From assembly GCA_019925095.2 (NCBI GenBank), contig CM034407.1:4549210-4613209 (forward strand): a DNA stretch of 64,000 bases. Direction: 5' to 3'. This DNA is from Dendrolimus kikuchii (lineage: Eukaryota > Arthropoda > Insecta > Lepidoptera > Lasiocampidae). The position numbers were made by a program, and so were the translations under genes. The notes beneath the pieces were generated by a model. The model did no database searches and had not been told where the DNA came from. It saw only the letters and a program-made list of their open reading frames with translations. Shown piece by piece: positions 13,601 to 36,561 of this stretch. Numbering within the stretch: position 1 is the stretch's first letter; every line of letters starts with the position of its first letter.

Positions 13601-16600
13601 GGGGCAGGGCCGTACCACTTCGTATAGTTGAGGTAATTCCACCGATACCCCCGTAAACAGTGGCCCTCTGGCGTGCATAGGAAGGACATGAAACATATAA
13701 AACACAATCTTGGGGATTGGAAGGAAACACCATTTTTTTTTAACTAAATGCTTTTATTAACTTACACAGCCGTACGTGGTTCTTATCCGCAGGGTTGCCT
13801 CTACACGCACAATTAACGACGCACTGTCCCGACGATAAGACGTCTCACTCACAATACCGTCGCCGGTATTGCGTAGACTTCCTCCTGCTACTGCAGTGCT
13901 CACCTCCGAATTTACCGCGTGTAGCTCGTTTCTGGATTTCCTTTTAAACTACGCTACACTCCTCCGTCACTGTTTTCACTAAATTCACCACTACACCCGT
14001 CACTGTCTTCTATTAAACTTCTCTTCCAACTCTTTCGTATCGCACTTGCCCGAACCCATAATTTCGATCTTATTTTCGTTATTCTTTTATTTACTGTCTG
14101 TTCCTTTCTAAACATCTATCTATCTCTGTCTTTTCCTTCCTGAACCTTCTATTCTAGAATTTCGATTTTCATTTCGTTATTCTTTTGTTCATCATCTATC
14201 CCTTTCTAAAATCTATCTGTCCTTGACATTTTCTTCCTGCATCTTCTACATTTTTCTGAACTTCTTAAACCAAAGAGATCGTTCCACCATCACTCGCCAC
14301 AATATAATAAATTACCTAATAGGATATACGGAGTCACCATCCGTCGGCTTATTTAAAACACGGCTCAGGAAATGGTTGGTTAGTTGAGAATACCTTTTAG
14401 TCATGAGGAGTTCATGCCCTATTACATGACCTAATTTTATTTGTGACCATAGTTATTATAGTACAGAAATTGACGTGTAACTTTGTTATGAATAAAAGAT
14501 TTCTGATTTCTAAAATAAATCCATTCTAGAGGCCTGTACAAAGAGGTGTCACAACGCCTAATCAAATCTTCAGGGGCCCAATTCTGCTATTACTATCTCA
14601 TCAAAATCGCCGGCCACTATCGTCTCTATCGTAGATTTGCTTGATTTCGGTACTCTGTCAATTACAATGGCATGCCCGTGCCACTCTATCTTTATAAATA
14701 TTTATATAAGAAAACTCCGGCTGACGCCATTTCTGCTAACGGTAATACTAAATTTTTTCTACTATTATTCTGCCGCAACAATATTGAAAAGATATTGTGG
14801 ATTTAGTAGAATACGAAATTTTTATACTATGGCAATGGAATCATACTTTAAATATCTTGGCGTTGCCAAGTTATTGACATAGCAGAATTGGGCCTCTGAA
14901 TGGCACTAGTAAGTAAATATTGAGTCATAACTTATATAGTTATAGATGAAGTGATGTGTGACGATTTGAAATATACTTCAAATGCCGGGTGGTGGACTAC
15001 TTAGCCGCGATTATTTTGTGAATAACTACTATTTAGTTAGTTATTACAATAGCCATCGCTAATGGCAAGTGCAAGAGAAGTCTTAACTCTGTAATAACTT
15101 TGTTTCAGTACCCATATGAAAGTGTTTCACAACGTGGCAACGAAGCACTACATGCGTGCGACGGAAGTGTATCATGACACGCCTTGCCACGCGCCTGGAC
15201 TGTTCCTGGTCTCCAAGACCGACCCGGTAGGAACAGTCGAGAGGAGTCGACGGGCTTACAGCATGTGGGTTGATATGGGAATACGAGTAAGTTCATAAAC
15301 ACTGTGAATTAAAACCATGTTGGTAGTGCCAATCCGTGTGATACCAGGGCTTGAAATACCGGTAAAAATGTGATATCGTTAATTATGCTAATTTCAGATA
15401 ACGGTAAAAAATAAATATCGATATAAAACTAACCGTTATTTCTAGCCATTTTACCGGAAAAAAATAACTTTAATACTATTTTTATCGGTAATTTTGCCGT
15501 TTTGTTACCATCTATCTATCCAACTATGTTTTGTTACCATCGTCGCTCTGTTTTACTCGCAAAGGTTGTCAAACAGCACTGTGCTAAGAGCGTGCGTAAT
15601 ATTTAGTGTTGTGTTTGTCGATTGTTTCGGTAACATGCAGTCGTAATAAAGCCAATTCTTAAAAATAGCAACGTCGCTTGAAATAACGTAAATATTACCG
15701 ATACGTATAACGTTACACATACGATTTTTAACATACATAACTTCACGCCAGTTCCCTTGCGGGGTAGGCACGATAAACAGAGCGCCATTTAGACTTATTC
15801 TTACACACCTCACTTGCTTCTTTGACATTCATAACTCTTGTCATGCACGCTCGTCTGTTCTTAAGGCTCCTGCTAGTACACGATCAATTTTATCATGGAA
15901 GGTCTGTCATGGCCTTCCACGACTTCTGCATCCTTCCACTTTTGCATTGTATATCTGTTTAGTCATTCTTTCCACATGCCCGAACCACCGGAGCATTCCT
16001 TTCCTTACCTTCACCCCGACACTCTCTTTCAGACCAACTCTGTTTCTTACTTCGGTATTACGAACGTGGTCCGCGAGCGTCACTCCGCACATTTTGCGCA
16101 GTGCTCGCATCTCGACCGCGTTTACTCTACTTTCATACTCTCTCTTCCATACCCAACTCTCGCTTCCATACGTGAGCTTAGGTACCAGCACCGCGTTGTG
16201 TATGGCAAGCTGGGCCTTCTGGCTGAGGTTCTTAGCGCCCAGAAGTTTACCTAACGCTCCATTCACACTATTCCCCAAATTCACTCACTAACGTTGTATT
16301 ATAACGTTAAAATCATATAAGTTGCCCAGTAACGGTAAAAGAATATACCAGTATGGCAGTGTCTTTTTCCAAAATACCGGTAATTACCTATATTTTTAAA
16401 GGTAATTAATAACGTTTTCAAGCCCTGTGTGATACCATGCTCTCACAGAATATCGGCATGAAGCGGTTCGCCTTGAGATGCAGTGAGTGAGAATTCAGAT
16501 GGCCCATTTCCCCCTCCATTCCAATCCTACATCCCTACCCTTCTATCCCATTTCTCTTGTCTAAATCTCATTCACTTATCCCATCCGCTCCATCTCACAC

Positions 16601-17734
16601 TAAAGGCTGGCAACGTGTTGGTTTAGCCCCTGGCGTTGCATAAGCCTATAGGCGATGGTAACCACTTCCATGAGCTGGGTCTGTTTGACAGCTTCGAATA
16701 AAAAAATATGTTTGTTCTTCTTTTTATATTGACTTTATATTTAACAAAATATAAATACATTGCAAAAGTGGATGGATGCAGAAAAGTCGTGGAAGGCCAC
16801 GACACACCTTCCATGATCAAATTGATCGTGTACTAGCGGAGGGTGATGTCAGGAGCCTTAAGAACAGACGAGCGTGCATGACAAGAGTTATGAATGTCAA
16901 AGAAGCAAGTGAGGTGTGTAAGAATGGGCCTAAATGGCGCTCTGTTGTTCGTGCCTACCCCGCAAGGGAACTGGCGTGAAGTTATGTATGTATGTATGAA
17001 TACATTTATTTAGGATTTAATAAAAAAAAGGAAAACTTAATAAAACTACGTTTTAACGGTTTTAAGCGCGGTAATTTAGTAAGCCTAATCTAATTTACTA
17101 CCACTTCGCAACATGTTATCGCTTGAAGAGAAGAAGCAGGAAAAACCTTTTCCTTCCACCCATTTTAATATTATATAAAATTATTAGAGCTAGGCATGTT
17201 TGCTGAAGAGTTTCTTGCGCCGCTTGTTCTCTTCAAGCCATAACATGTTGCGTAGCGGTAGTAAATTAGATTAGGCTCCCATAGAGTTAATAATAACCAT
17301 AAACAAAATTAAAACTAAATAATTAAAATTAACAAGTTGGCGGTAGGCTAAGTAAAACTTTAACAATACTCGTTGACACTTGACATCTTTGTCTTCCGTG
17401 ATCACGGCCACTGAAAAGTGACCGAAACGTCGGAAAAACCAAAATCAAATAAAATTACCGCGCTTGAAACCGTTAAAACGTAGTTTTATTATGTATACAA
17501 GTCGCGAAAACTTAAGAAAATATGAAAGGAAAACTTGTTAGCATACTGCTCACGTATTACGTGATAATTGGTTAATTTAAAATTAAATTATTCCAGTGCA
17601 ATTTCAAATGCTGGGACAAATCCCCTCACGTTCAGCATTATATACACCACCCCGAGGAGTATCTTGCAGCGCTGCACCACCATCTCGAAGAGTGCGGTAT
17701 CTTCAGGTCTCAAAAGTTACGAATGAGTTTATAG
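1635..17734 (+). CDS. TMEM53: TMEM53 / DUF829 family protein, seven coding exons
   Basis: Coding exons: 1635-1703, 7487-7623, 11858-12023, 12408-12538, 12610-12747, 15109-15286, 17597-17734. They total 957 nt and join in frame to 318 residues plus TAG; human TMEM53 is about 277. All junctions are GT-AG; the fourth donor (GTCATT) is weak. Seen: an alpha/beta-hydrolase nucleophile elbow GFSVG (Ser149), an acid motif SKTDPVG (Asp252) and SPHVQHY (His284) near the C-terminus, the arrangement typical of DUF829 proteins. The family is membrane-associated (nuclear envelope in vertebrates, where TMEM53 modulates BMP signalling); the enzymatic substrate is not established. The ATG is preceded by a splice acceptor at 1612-1613, so at least one upstream non-coding exon is likely. 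Exon 3 uses the acceptor ending at 11857; the open frame upstream of it is intronic. Introns are packed with transposons. No clear AATAAA was seen within 150 bp of the stop. Confidence 0.9.
2027..3072 (-). mobile_element. non-autonomous Helitron with terminal hairpin and internal minisatellite
   Basis: On the minus strand it starts TCCCTATTAATATTACAAAT (3072) and ends CTAG (2027), inserted between A and T. Seven nt before CTAG is a perfect hairpin CCCGCGGC-ACA-GCCGCGGG (2037-2055), the classical Helitron 3' structure. No Rep/helicase frame was seen. A 250-bp tandem array lies in the middle (2455-2712). Confidence 0.75.
2455..2712 (+). repeat. minisatellite with 9- and 8-bp AAAGAGCAA / AAAGGGCA units
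   Basis: About 28 units of AAAAGAGC then AAAAGGGC inside the Helitron 2027-3072. Open in several frames only because the unit lacks stops. Confidence 0.9.
3519..3893 (+). repeat. uninterrupted copy of the repeat at 27079-27935
   Basis: Shares CCGAAATTCGACCATAG, TTGTCAAAGACT, CAATAAACAAAAGAGTATAA, TCAAATACATGGTAGTGTGT and CTCCTCCGTCCGCGCAATTT with the split copy. Class unknown. Confidence 0.65.
3895..4105 (+). mobile_element. retroelement C-terminal remnant, GVETLGPWG type
   Basis: Plus-strand frame contains FGVETLGPWGPEEHKLYRD and VSRDQKTYTLNN, a conserved C-terminal region of arthropod retroelement polyproteins. A related copy lies at 43083-43420 (minus) and a weaker one at 770-885. Confidence 0.5.
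4606..4911 (-). mobile_element. SINE-like repeat (300-bp family)
   Basis: Full-length antisense copy. In sense orientation the family starts near ATCCGTGCAGGAACGGAG, contains GACCAGGTTCCAGTCTCC (resembling a pol III B box), and ends CATAGGCGATGGTAACCGC ... CTCCTGCAATAAAAAA. No protein frame. Confidence 0.8.
4965..5300 (-). mobile_element. non-LTR reverse transcriptase C-terminal remnant
   Basis: Minus-strand reading contains GIRFFNKISNEMLDLPF, then TKFKTKLKSIL and EEYLSD, the usual C-terminal end of LINE reverse transcriptases. No catalytic motifs remain. The upstream end shares a segment with 5503-5530. Confidence 0.5.
5410..5600 (+). repeat. local duplication of an 80-bp AT-rich unit
   Basis: ATTCAAATTAGTATCTTAAA ... 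ATCAGAGGGTAATTTTTTTT occurs at 5415-5490 and again at 5522-5597, separated by a 26-bp copy of 5205-5231 (ATTATTACGAATATAAA-CCGTCGA). A third copy is at 40803-40910. Confidence 0.8.
5600..5850 (+). repeat. interspersed repeat shared with 13320-13545
   Basis: CAACACCAGCATGTAACAGA, TAATGTCACACACAGTAACA, TTAAGTTGTAAAAAAGGGTA and ACTCGAGTCCGTAG are all shared in order. Class unknown. Confidence 0.6.
5853..6027. mobile_element. second copy of the GGGCCGAT MITE
   Basis: Ends GGGCCGATTATTCAATCACC and GGGCGGATCTTTCAATCATC (complement); same internal AGATAAAAGTTATCAGTC motif as 21872-22048. No clean flanking duplication. A further end fragment is at 8398-8490. Confidence 0.6.
6130..6460 (+). repeat. 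possible solo LTR or promoter-bearing repeat
   Basis: GTGATATAAATATAATGGAA at 6278 resembles a TATA region and GAATAAAAGTGTC at 6424 a poly-A signal 150 bp later. Boundaries and duplication could not be set. Confidence 0.25.
6867..7351. mobile_element. hAT-type MITE with GCCGACTAGTCGGC subterminal repeats
   Basis: 485 bp with perfect 17-bp terminal inverted repeats TAGAGATGTGCCGATTA and an 8-bp target duplication GTATTGAC (6859-6866, 7352-7359), both as expected for the hAT superfamily. Many CGACTAGTCGG/CGACTAATCGG motifs cluster within about 100 bp of each end and may be transposase binding sites. No transposase frame. Confidence 0.88.
7745..8085 (-). repeat. LINE tail fragment plus unclassified repeat
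   Basis: 7745-7790 is the antisense SINE/LINE tail (GATGGAAAGTGGTTACCGTC). The remainder is GC-richer, open on the plus strand for 95 codons (7770-8057), and not recognised; it is probably transposon-derived because it lies in a TMEM53 intron next to other fragments. Confidence 0.4.
8610..9335 (+). mobile_element. Daphne-type non-LTR retrotransposon, 3' part, decayed
   Basis: Two frames continue one another: AKFAFKKLGVLNRSKRYFTP and VRPHMEYCSHV at 8690-8820, then FYHHTARHRLGVHPHFL, VGIWNKLPAVIFPHRYNM, FFKKGV and GRQRVSDISGVANVHRRR up to 9264. This is the C-terminal layout of lepidopteran Daphne-type LINEs, known from memory of the family. Frameshifts near 8830 and 9000. The 3' UTR (9236-9335) contains the CATAGGCGA-GGTAAC module shared with the SINE-like repeats. 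Confidence 0.7.
9425..9910 (+). repeat. LINE tail (TTTAAGCAATAAGG type) split by the RTE fragment
   Basis: GGTTGCTTGGAAGAGATTGC plus TTTAAGCAATAAGGTCGCCC before the insertion and TTGGTGTACAAAAAGAGTAT after it. The same module occurs at 45655-45790 (plus) and in complement at 21385-21490, 35684-35792 and 58160-58280. Confidence 0.55.
9520..9865 (+). mobile_element. 5'-truncated 3' end of the RTE-like LINE
   Basis: Matches the last 340 bp of the element at 41406-43055, including the GRPRHTFHD coding region and the TATG tail. Flanked by the direct repeat GTAAATGTGTTA at 9508-9519 and 9866-9877. It has split another LINE tail (9425-9507 with 9878-9910). Confidence 0.85.
10314..10546. mobile_element. 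foldback MITE with about 90-bp arms
   Basis: TTAACAGATATTAAAGTTAT at the left corresponds to the complement of ATTATTTTTAATATAATAAG ... TCTGTTAA at the right; both arms also contain (A/C)GCGCCC(A/G)TTCATT and GTGAAAATA. AT-rich, no frame. Confidence 0.7.
10690..11219. mobile_element. second copy of the CAGGGCTTGAAA hAT-like element, left end missing
   Basis: 10690-10975 aligns with 15545-16412 minus its LINE insertion (CAAACAGCATTGTGCTAAGA, TCGATTGTTTCGGTAACATG); the right terminus CGTTTTCAAGCCCTG occurs at 11205-11219 after about 230 bp of extra sequence. No left terminus was found. Confidence 0.6.
11252..11509 (+). mobile_element. MITE family A, copy 1 (TMEM53 intron 2)
   Basis: About 260 bp, terminal inverted repeats of about 20 bp (left GTTCCATCAGTAGTTCACAA, right complement GTTCCATTAGGGACTCACAA). 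Contains CGCGATCGTTGTGGTCGTGG, AATGACGTCATAATTTTCGA and AAGCAAGTGGAACGG. No coding capacity. Confidence 0.75.
11530..11605 (+). other. tRNA-like SINE head remnant
   Basis: TTAGTGGCTAGCGCAGGCG (A-box-like) and GCGGTTTCGAATCCTGG (B-box-like) about 35 nt apart. No cloverleaf could be completed. Confidence 0.3.
11700..11815 (+). repeat. LINE/SINE tail ending CCAGCAGTGAGACGTTTATG
   Basis: GCGAAACCTGCCAATCCGCC ... GAGCCCAGCAGTGAGACGTT, GGGCTGTTGTTAAT. This tail is widespread in Lepidoptera. Ends just before TMEM53 exon 3 (11858). Confidence 0.55.
12830..14280 (+). repeat. unclassified, probably retroelement-derived region in TMEM53 intron 5
   Basis: 13320-13545 matches 5600-5850. 12950-13030 has a promoter-like CTATAAGAGTATATATCTAG and ACGTAGTTAAGC-TTTAACAA, and 13545-13556 repeats ACGTAGTTAAGC. 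13460-13733 is open on the minus strand (88 codons, includes TSTIRSGTALPRGLVPKRRT). The rest is C/T-rich without a recognisable frame. Confidence 0.4.
14571..14898. mobile_element. MITE with 20-bp inverted ends
   Basis: CAGGGGCCCAATTCTGCTAT at the left and the complement of CAGAGGCCCAATTCTGCTAT at the right. Length 328 bp, no frame of note. CAG-start ends suggest hAT, but no clear 8-bp duplication was found. Lies in TMEM53 intron 5. Confidence 0.7.
15345..16427. mobile_element. hAT-like element interrupted by an RTE fragment
   Basis: Terminal inverted repeats CAGGGCTTGAAA and an 8-bp duplication TGTGATAC (15337-15344, 16428-16435). The element proper is about 490 bp once the LINE insertion (15716-16299) and its duplicated target are set aside. 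Rich in ACCGGTAA and CGGTAATT motifs. Confidence 0.85.
15716..16299 (-). mobile_element. 5'-truncated RTE-like LINE nested in a hAT-like element
   Basis: Antisense copy of the LINE 3' part, about 580 bp, ending in TATG repeats at the left. The 10-bp duplication TATAACGTTA flanks it (15706-15715, 16300-16309). The region corresponding to one internal stretch is deleted relative to the other copies (the HDER segment and part of the tail). Confidence 0.85.
16440..16700 (+). repeat. second SINE-like repeat ending in the same tail module
   Basis: Head ATATCGGCATGAAGCGGTTC and GAATTCAGATGGCCCATTTC, C/T-rich middle, then CTATAGGCGATGGTAACCAC ... GGTCTGTTTGACAGC. The head differs from the 300-bp SINE while the tail matches. 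Confidence 0.5.
16762..16998 (+). mobile_element. 5'-truncated RTE-like LINE
   Basis: About 235 bp of LINE 3' end with the TATG tail; direct repeats AATACATT at 16754-16761 and 16999-17006. Almost identical to the copy at 19182, including shared subfamily changes (GCGGAGGG, NGPKW). Confidence 0.85.
17018..17525. repeat. inverted-repeat retroelement terminus, GACCGAAACGTCGG type
   Basis: Both ends carry AATAAAACTACGTTTTAACG with GGTTT(T/C)AAGCGCGGTAAT in opposite orientation. A second inverted pair inside (AATCTAATTTACTACC, AACATGTTATCGCTTGAAGA). The right arm has GGCCACTGAAAAGTGACCGA then AACGTCGG. Such modules occur at the ends of Penelope-like elements in insects, from memory; no reverse transcriptase is present. 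Confidence 0.5.
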
Positions 17735-18292
17735 GTTATGCCAAGCAATGTTTTCTGTGATATGGGTTTTAGGTTATAGATTTAAGTTCCAAGCATCAGC
17801 ATGCCAATATTTTGGGTGATAATGCGTACAGGGGCCGGTCCTAACTTTTATGCCGCTGTAGGCAAACTCGAAATAATCAGATAAATAATTGAGTTTAGAA
17901 ATTAATATTAATACGAATTTTATTAACGAAAAATTGTTTTATATTTTTTGTTTTTTTTATTTGGTAGTAGTTCTGTTTTTTCTGACATTTTTGCAGGCAT
18001 TTTTACGGTTCCTAAATTTTGCCGTCGTAGGCAATTTGTCTACCGTCTCGAGACGCCCCTGTTCGTATAAATTAAGCTAGGTCTCCATCAAATGAAAATG
18101 GCAACTTTGTGTTGTCAACACTGTCGGTGACAAATGTTTCTGAAATTACCTTGTGTTGTCAAAAATTGTAAACAAACGTTGGGAACCGCGTTTCTACTTT
18201 TAGCGGTAAACATCAAAGGAACACGCTTGTTGCCAACATTCATTACAGTTGCAAAAATTAGTTTGAAACATAAACCGCTGCCTTTGCAATTG

Positions 18293-18523
18293 GCTACGTT
18301 CCATTAGAGACTCACAACGACCACGATTTTTCCCGTTCCACTTGCTTGCCAGCGTTACGATCGTAAACCCAAGTGGAACGGTTATTCGACCCACCTCTTG
18401 ACATGGGTCGTTGTGTGATCGAAAATGATGATGTCATTAGTGACCTTTTCGCCAGGACCGCGGTCGCCTTATGAAACGGCTAACGGAGCATTTTGGGCAT
18501 TGTGAGATACTAAAGGAACGCGC
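18293..18523 (-). mobile_element. MITE family A, copy 2
   Basis: Inverted copy with ends CTACGTTCCATTAGAGACTC and TGAGATACTAAAGGAACGCG, slightly shortened in the middle. It is embedded in another unclassified repeat (18085-18292, 18524-18730). Confidence 0.75.
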
Positions 18524-19140
18524 CCATCGTCGTTCGCATACATGTTGCCATCAATACTGGTGGAGACAGCTAGTTGTCAAATGAAATGCTTCTCAAATTT
18601 TTGGCGACTTTTTTTATTTCGGGAAAGACACAATGGAAACAAAATTTAGTTATTTTTGGAAAGTTGTAAACAGTTGGAAATATAGAAGTTGTCAACAGTT
18701 TTGGTGGAGGCGCGCCTTTAAAATGTATTTTTAGTACATTATAAGTCAAAGAGCAGAGACATTTCAATTTTACTGACCGTCATGGCAAATGTCGGTTTGT
18801 ACACGAGTATTGTGAATGGCAATACAATGCCAAAGGCGTTGGAACTAATTACAACTTGCAATAATAAAGACTCGTTTGTACTGTTTACTTGTTATAATTA
18901 ACAAGTTGTCATTACATCGATTTCTTTCACTAACTTAAACTATAAAATGGTTATTTAAGATAACCGTGGCGCGCAGGCCAGCGCGTGAGCTCTACCTACA
19001 TGAGCATGTTTGTCAAGGTCTGGAAATCAACTAACTAGCTTGGCGGGCGGCCGCGACAGGCGGCCCGAGCGCCGTAGGGTTGTTAGGGGGCGCCGCAGTG
19101 CTAACACGGAGTCTTCAACTAGTCATGCGAAAAATCACTC
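18524..19140. other. intergenic, mostly unrecognised
   Basis: 18524-18730 looks like the remainder of the repeat broken by the MITE at 18293. 18965-19130 is a GC-rich island (GCGGGCGGCCGCGACAGGCG) of unknown origin between the convergent TMEM53 and RBM28. No frame. Confidence 0.3.
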
Positions 19141-19181
19141 ACCAGGAAGAAAAGAGTGATATATATCTTTTTGATACAAAG

Positions 19182-19391
19182 TCGTGGAAGGCCACGACAC
19201 ACCTTCCATGATCAAATTGATCGTGTACTAGCGGAGGGTGATGTCAGGAGCCTTAAGAACAGACGAGCGTGCATGACAAGAGTTATGAATGTCAAAGAAG
19301 CAAGTGAGGTGTGTAAGAATGGGCCTAAATGGCGCTCTGTTGTTCGTGCCTACCCCGCAAGGGAGCTGGCGTGAAGTTATGTATGTATGTA
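19182..19391 (+). mobile_element. 5'-truncated RTE-like LINE
   Basis: About 210 bp of LINE 3' end. Perfect 10-bp target duplication TGATACAAAG at 19172-19181 and 19392-19401. Confidence 0.87.
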
Positions 19392-19889
19392 TGATACAAA
19401 GATATATATCAGTCTTTTATATCTTTAACTCTTTATCTTTACAGTGAATAGTGTCAGTGTCAATTGCAGACGAGTTATTATCTGTGAGTGATATACTGAA
19501 TACTGATAAACTGATATGAAAAAAAATATAATAAAATTAATTACATTAAAACAAAATTACATCATAAAACTATAGTGTTACGATTTATTTTGGCTTGCTA
19601 TTATATTCGGTTTCCTCGTTCTAGCTACGCTAATCATTCTTTCTAGTCTAGTTTCTTCTCATTCGGATCTATAGTCATCGCGTGGAACAGGAATGAACTA
19701 AAGAGTTAAAGATATAAAGACACATTTTGAACGCAAGTGATATACAGATCTAATCACTCTTCACGTCGGATATATATATATCTTTTGAGTTAATCACTCA
19801 GAAGTTACACACCGCTATCTTCAAAGATTATACTTCCTGCGCACGTATACACTTGCCGCGCTATAGTATCATGATAAACGATTTATGTT

Positions 19890-20045
19890 TAAAGGTAGAC
19901 CAAAAAAAAGATGGATGGATTGTGTGAAGGATGACATGATGATATGCGGTGTGACAGAAGAGGTATGTCAGAATAGAAGAGTGTGGAAGGAAAAGACATA
20001 TTGTGCCGACCCCAAGTAATTGGGATATGGTGAAAGAAAAGAGAG
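19890..20045 (+). mobile_element. second RTE-type LINE, 3' coding end
   Basis: Reads RPKKRWMDCVKDDMM, GVTEEVCQNRRVWKEKTYC and ADPK then a stop, the terminal pattern of a different RTE-type family from the one at 41406. Only the last 45 codons and a short tail are present. Confidence 0.65.
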
Positions 20046-20672
20046 AAACGATTTATGTTCCATAACTGAACACTGTACTGGAAACGACACTCCCACAAAG
20101 TAAACCATTTCTGCTGTACAATTTAAGAACCTAGCAAGTGCATTCCATGAAATTGTATAGTGTACAGCCCAGCAAAAAAAAGTGGTTTTAAATTTAAACA
20201 ATATGCCATGTATAAACTATTTATGAAGCTTATTGGGAGTAATAACATATTTTGATAGTCCTTATACGTTTTGACAGACACAATACTTCAGCATATGCCT
20301 AGTAAGATATGCCAATAAATTCGCAGATTCATTTAAAAAACTATATCAGTTGCTAGGTTTTCAAATAGCACTGCTGATTTGAACTTATTGGTTAAATTTA
20401 TACACGATTGAGTTAGGAGGACAAACTCCATCTTGAAAAATTCCTCCAAAAGGCAATTGGGGTCGCCACTGTTCCTAGTGGGTAAGGGTCAAACACAAAA
20501 AAGTTTTACATGTCTACAGGAAAAGACTACTGCAAAAATGTTGAAACAATATGTTTATATGTTTTGATTCGCAAACATGAATTGCTATATGAAAAATTGT
20601 TTAATTTTTACATATTTCTATAATTAAAAAGTTTATTTTTTGTTATTGCATTATTTTTAAACATCTACATAC

Positions 20673-20898
20673 ATGGTAGGGCATTTGCCCGACTGGATGG
20701 CTACCACCCCTGGTCTAAAGTATGGCGCCATAAAAACCTTCAGTTGTATTCCGGTATTAGTGACCAGGTTCCAGTCTCCCTTAAGAGAGCAGCAGCGCAT
20801 TTGTAGCACCTTTGCTGTTGCAAATGTCCATAGGCGATGGTAACCGCTTTCCATTAAGTGGGCCGTCTGCCTGTCCCTGAACTCCTGCAATAAAAAAA
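20673..20898 (+). mobile_element. SINE-like repeat, 5'-truncated
   Basis: Sense copy starting at GGTAGGGCATTTGCCCGACT and ending in CTCCTGCAATAAAAAAAA. Confidence 0.8.
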
Positions 20899-21384
20899 AC
20901 CATACTGAGGTATTCAGTATCCGAACAGACTACAGAGGAGACATTTTGGTTTAAGCGAAAGCAATAAAAAATAACTTATTTAATAAAACTACGTATATTT
21001 ATATACGTAGTTATATAGTAGTACAAAGATACGTAGTTTTATGTATATATTAATATACAATACAAAAGACTGTCAAATCTAACATGCCCACGACACAATC
21101 TTATATAAGTTATGTTGCTGTCCTTTGTAAGAAACTTATCAAGACTTAGATTTTGACATTAAAAAATATTGTTAATAATAAACAAGTTGGTTGAATCTGT
21201 TAACTCATTTTTTATATCAAAACGCGAAAAGAAGGCTCCCTCGGAAAATTTACAATTAATGAGCGTTATCAGACAAGATTCGAATCCAGGACTTCTGCAG
21301 TGAACTACATTTAAATCATTATACTACAGATAATGTTAATTATTTTACTGCAATAAATTGATAAATGCAGAATAGAATAGAATA

Positions 21385-21490
21385 GAATATACTTTATTGT
21401 ACAATAAAATTAATAAAACAATACACAAAAACAGCTTAGTACAAATGGCGGTCTTATCGCTGACAGCCATTACCTCCAGACAACGTTGGG
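21385..21490 (-). repeat. LINE tail, TTTAAGCAATAAGG type
   Basis: ACTTTATTGTACAATAAAAT and GGCGGTCTTATCGCTGACAG, the complement of the tail at 9425. Confidence 0.45.
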
Positions 21491-21594
21491 ATGGAGAGAA
21501 ATTTGGCACAAAAGCTAGGGCAGGGTTTTGTTGCACAATATCTTTAAGAATGTTATATATTATTATATAAATATACATACACACATACATATAT

Positions 21595-21625
21595 CTACAC
21601 ACACACATACACACACACACACACA

Positions 21626-21688
<63 letters not shown>
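21595..21688 (+). repeat. AC / GCAC microsatellite
   Basis: (AC)n, then eight or so GCAC units, then (AC)n. Confidence 0.95.
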
Positions 21689-21690
<2 letters not shown>

Positions 21691-21871
21691 TTAAACATTG
21701 TTAAATGAAACAAAATTAATTTACAACAAACATATATTTACATATAAATATTATTTTTATTTATTCGCTTAGTAGGGCAAACTATGCCATTTTTGGTACC
21801 CCATTCATTGATTAACACCCAGTCAATTTATTCAAGATATTGAGAAATAAATTAAAAGAATATTTTATTTA

Positions 21872-22048
21872 GGGCCGATTTTTCAAACATCAGATAAAAC
21901 TTATCAGTCGAATAAATTATAACCGGACGACCAAATCAAAAGTAAAACAATTCAACAATTTTTTCAGTGCAACTCTCATGTTTAATATTTTTATATATGG
22001 CGGTATACTCTATGAATAAATTTTATCTGATGATTGAAAAATCGGTCC
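21872..22048. mobile_element. Harbinger-like MITE
   Basis: Inverted ends GGGCCGATTTTTCAAACATC and GGACCGATTTTTCAATCATC (complement), flanked by TTA on both sides, the PIF/Harbinger target size. 177 bp. Confidence 0.65.
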
Positions 22049-22063
22049 TTAGTCATACAACAA

Positions 22064-22228
22064 TCTATATAAATAAAAATGTACGCGCATAACTTGAAAA
22101 CTATTTTATCGATTTTGATGAAATTTTTTGTTGTGTCCCCGGATTATTTAGATTCACAATTGCAAACGGGAGGTGGCGCTGGGATCGGGTTCTACATTTT
22201 TATACTTTCAGCCTGCCGGGACCTCTAG
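22064..22228 (+). mobile_element. short non-autonomous Helitron
   Basis: TC start (A before), CTAG end (T after). Shares the AGGTGGCGCTG-(A)TCGG-TTCTA core and TGCCGGGAC end with four other copies. It lies 75 bp downstream of the RBM28 stop codon, so it may be part of the 3' UTR. Confidence 0.7.
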
Positions 22229-22259
22229 TCTTGATAAAATTTTATGCTACAAAATATAA

Positions 22260-22303
22260 TGCTAATTATTGAGAGCGTCAATGGTATAGTTTCGCCTCTA
22301 ATC

Positions 22304-22331
<28 letters not shown>
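22260..22331 (+). other. tRNA-like sequence overlapping the RBM28 stop codon
   Basis: 72 nt with complementary ends TGCTAAT/GTTAGCA, a TGGTATAGTTT segment resembling an A box and AGTTCGATCCCTG resembling a B box/T loop. D stem TTGA/TCAA pairs; the anticodon stem does not. So it is at best a tRNA pseudogene or SINE head. It lies antisense to RBM28, whose last codons and stop fall inside it. Confidence 0.35.

Positions 22332-36561
<14,230 letters not shown>

Noticed and set aside
21345..21713. 122-codon minus frame rich in CVCVCVRA
   Set aside because: Translation of the AC/GCAC microsatellite joined to a LINE tail.
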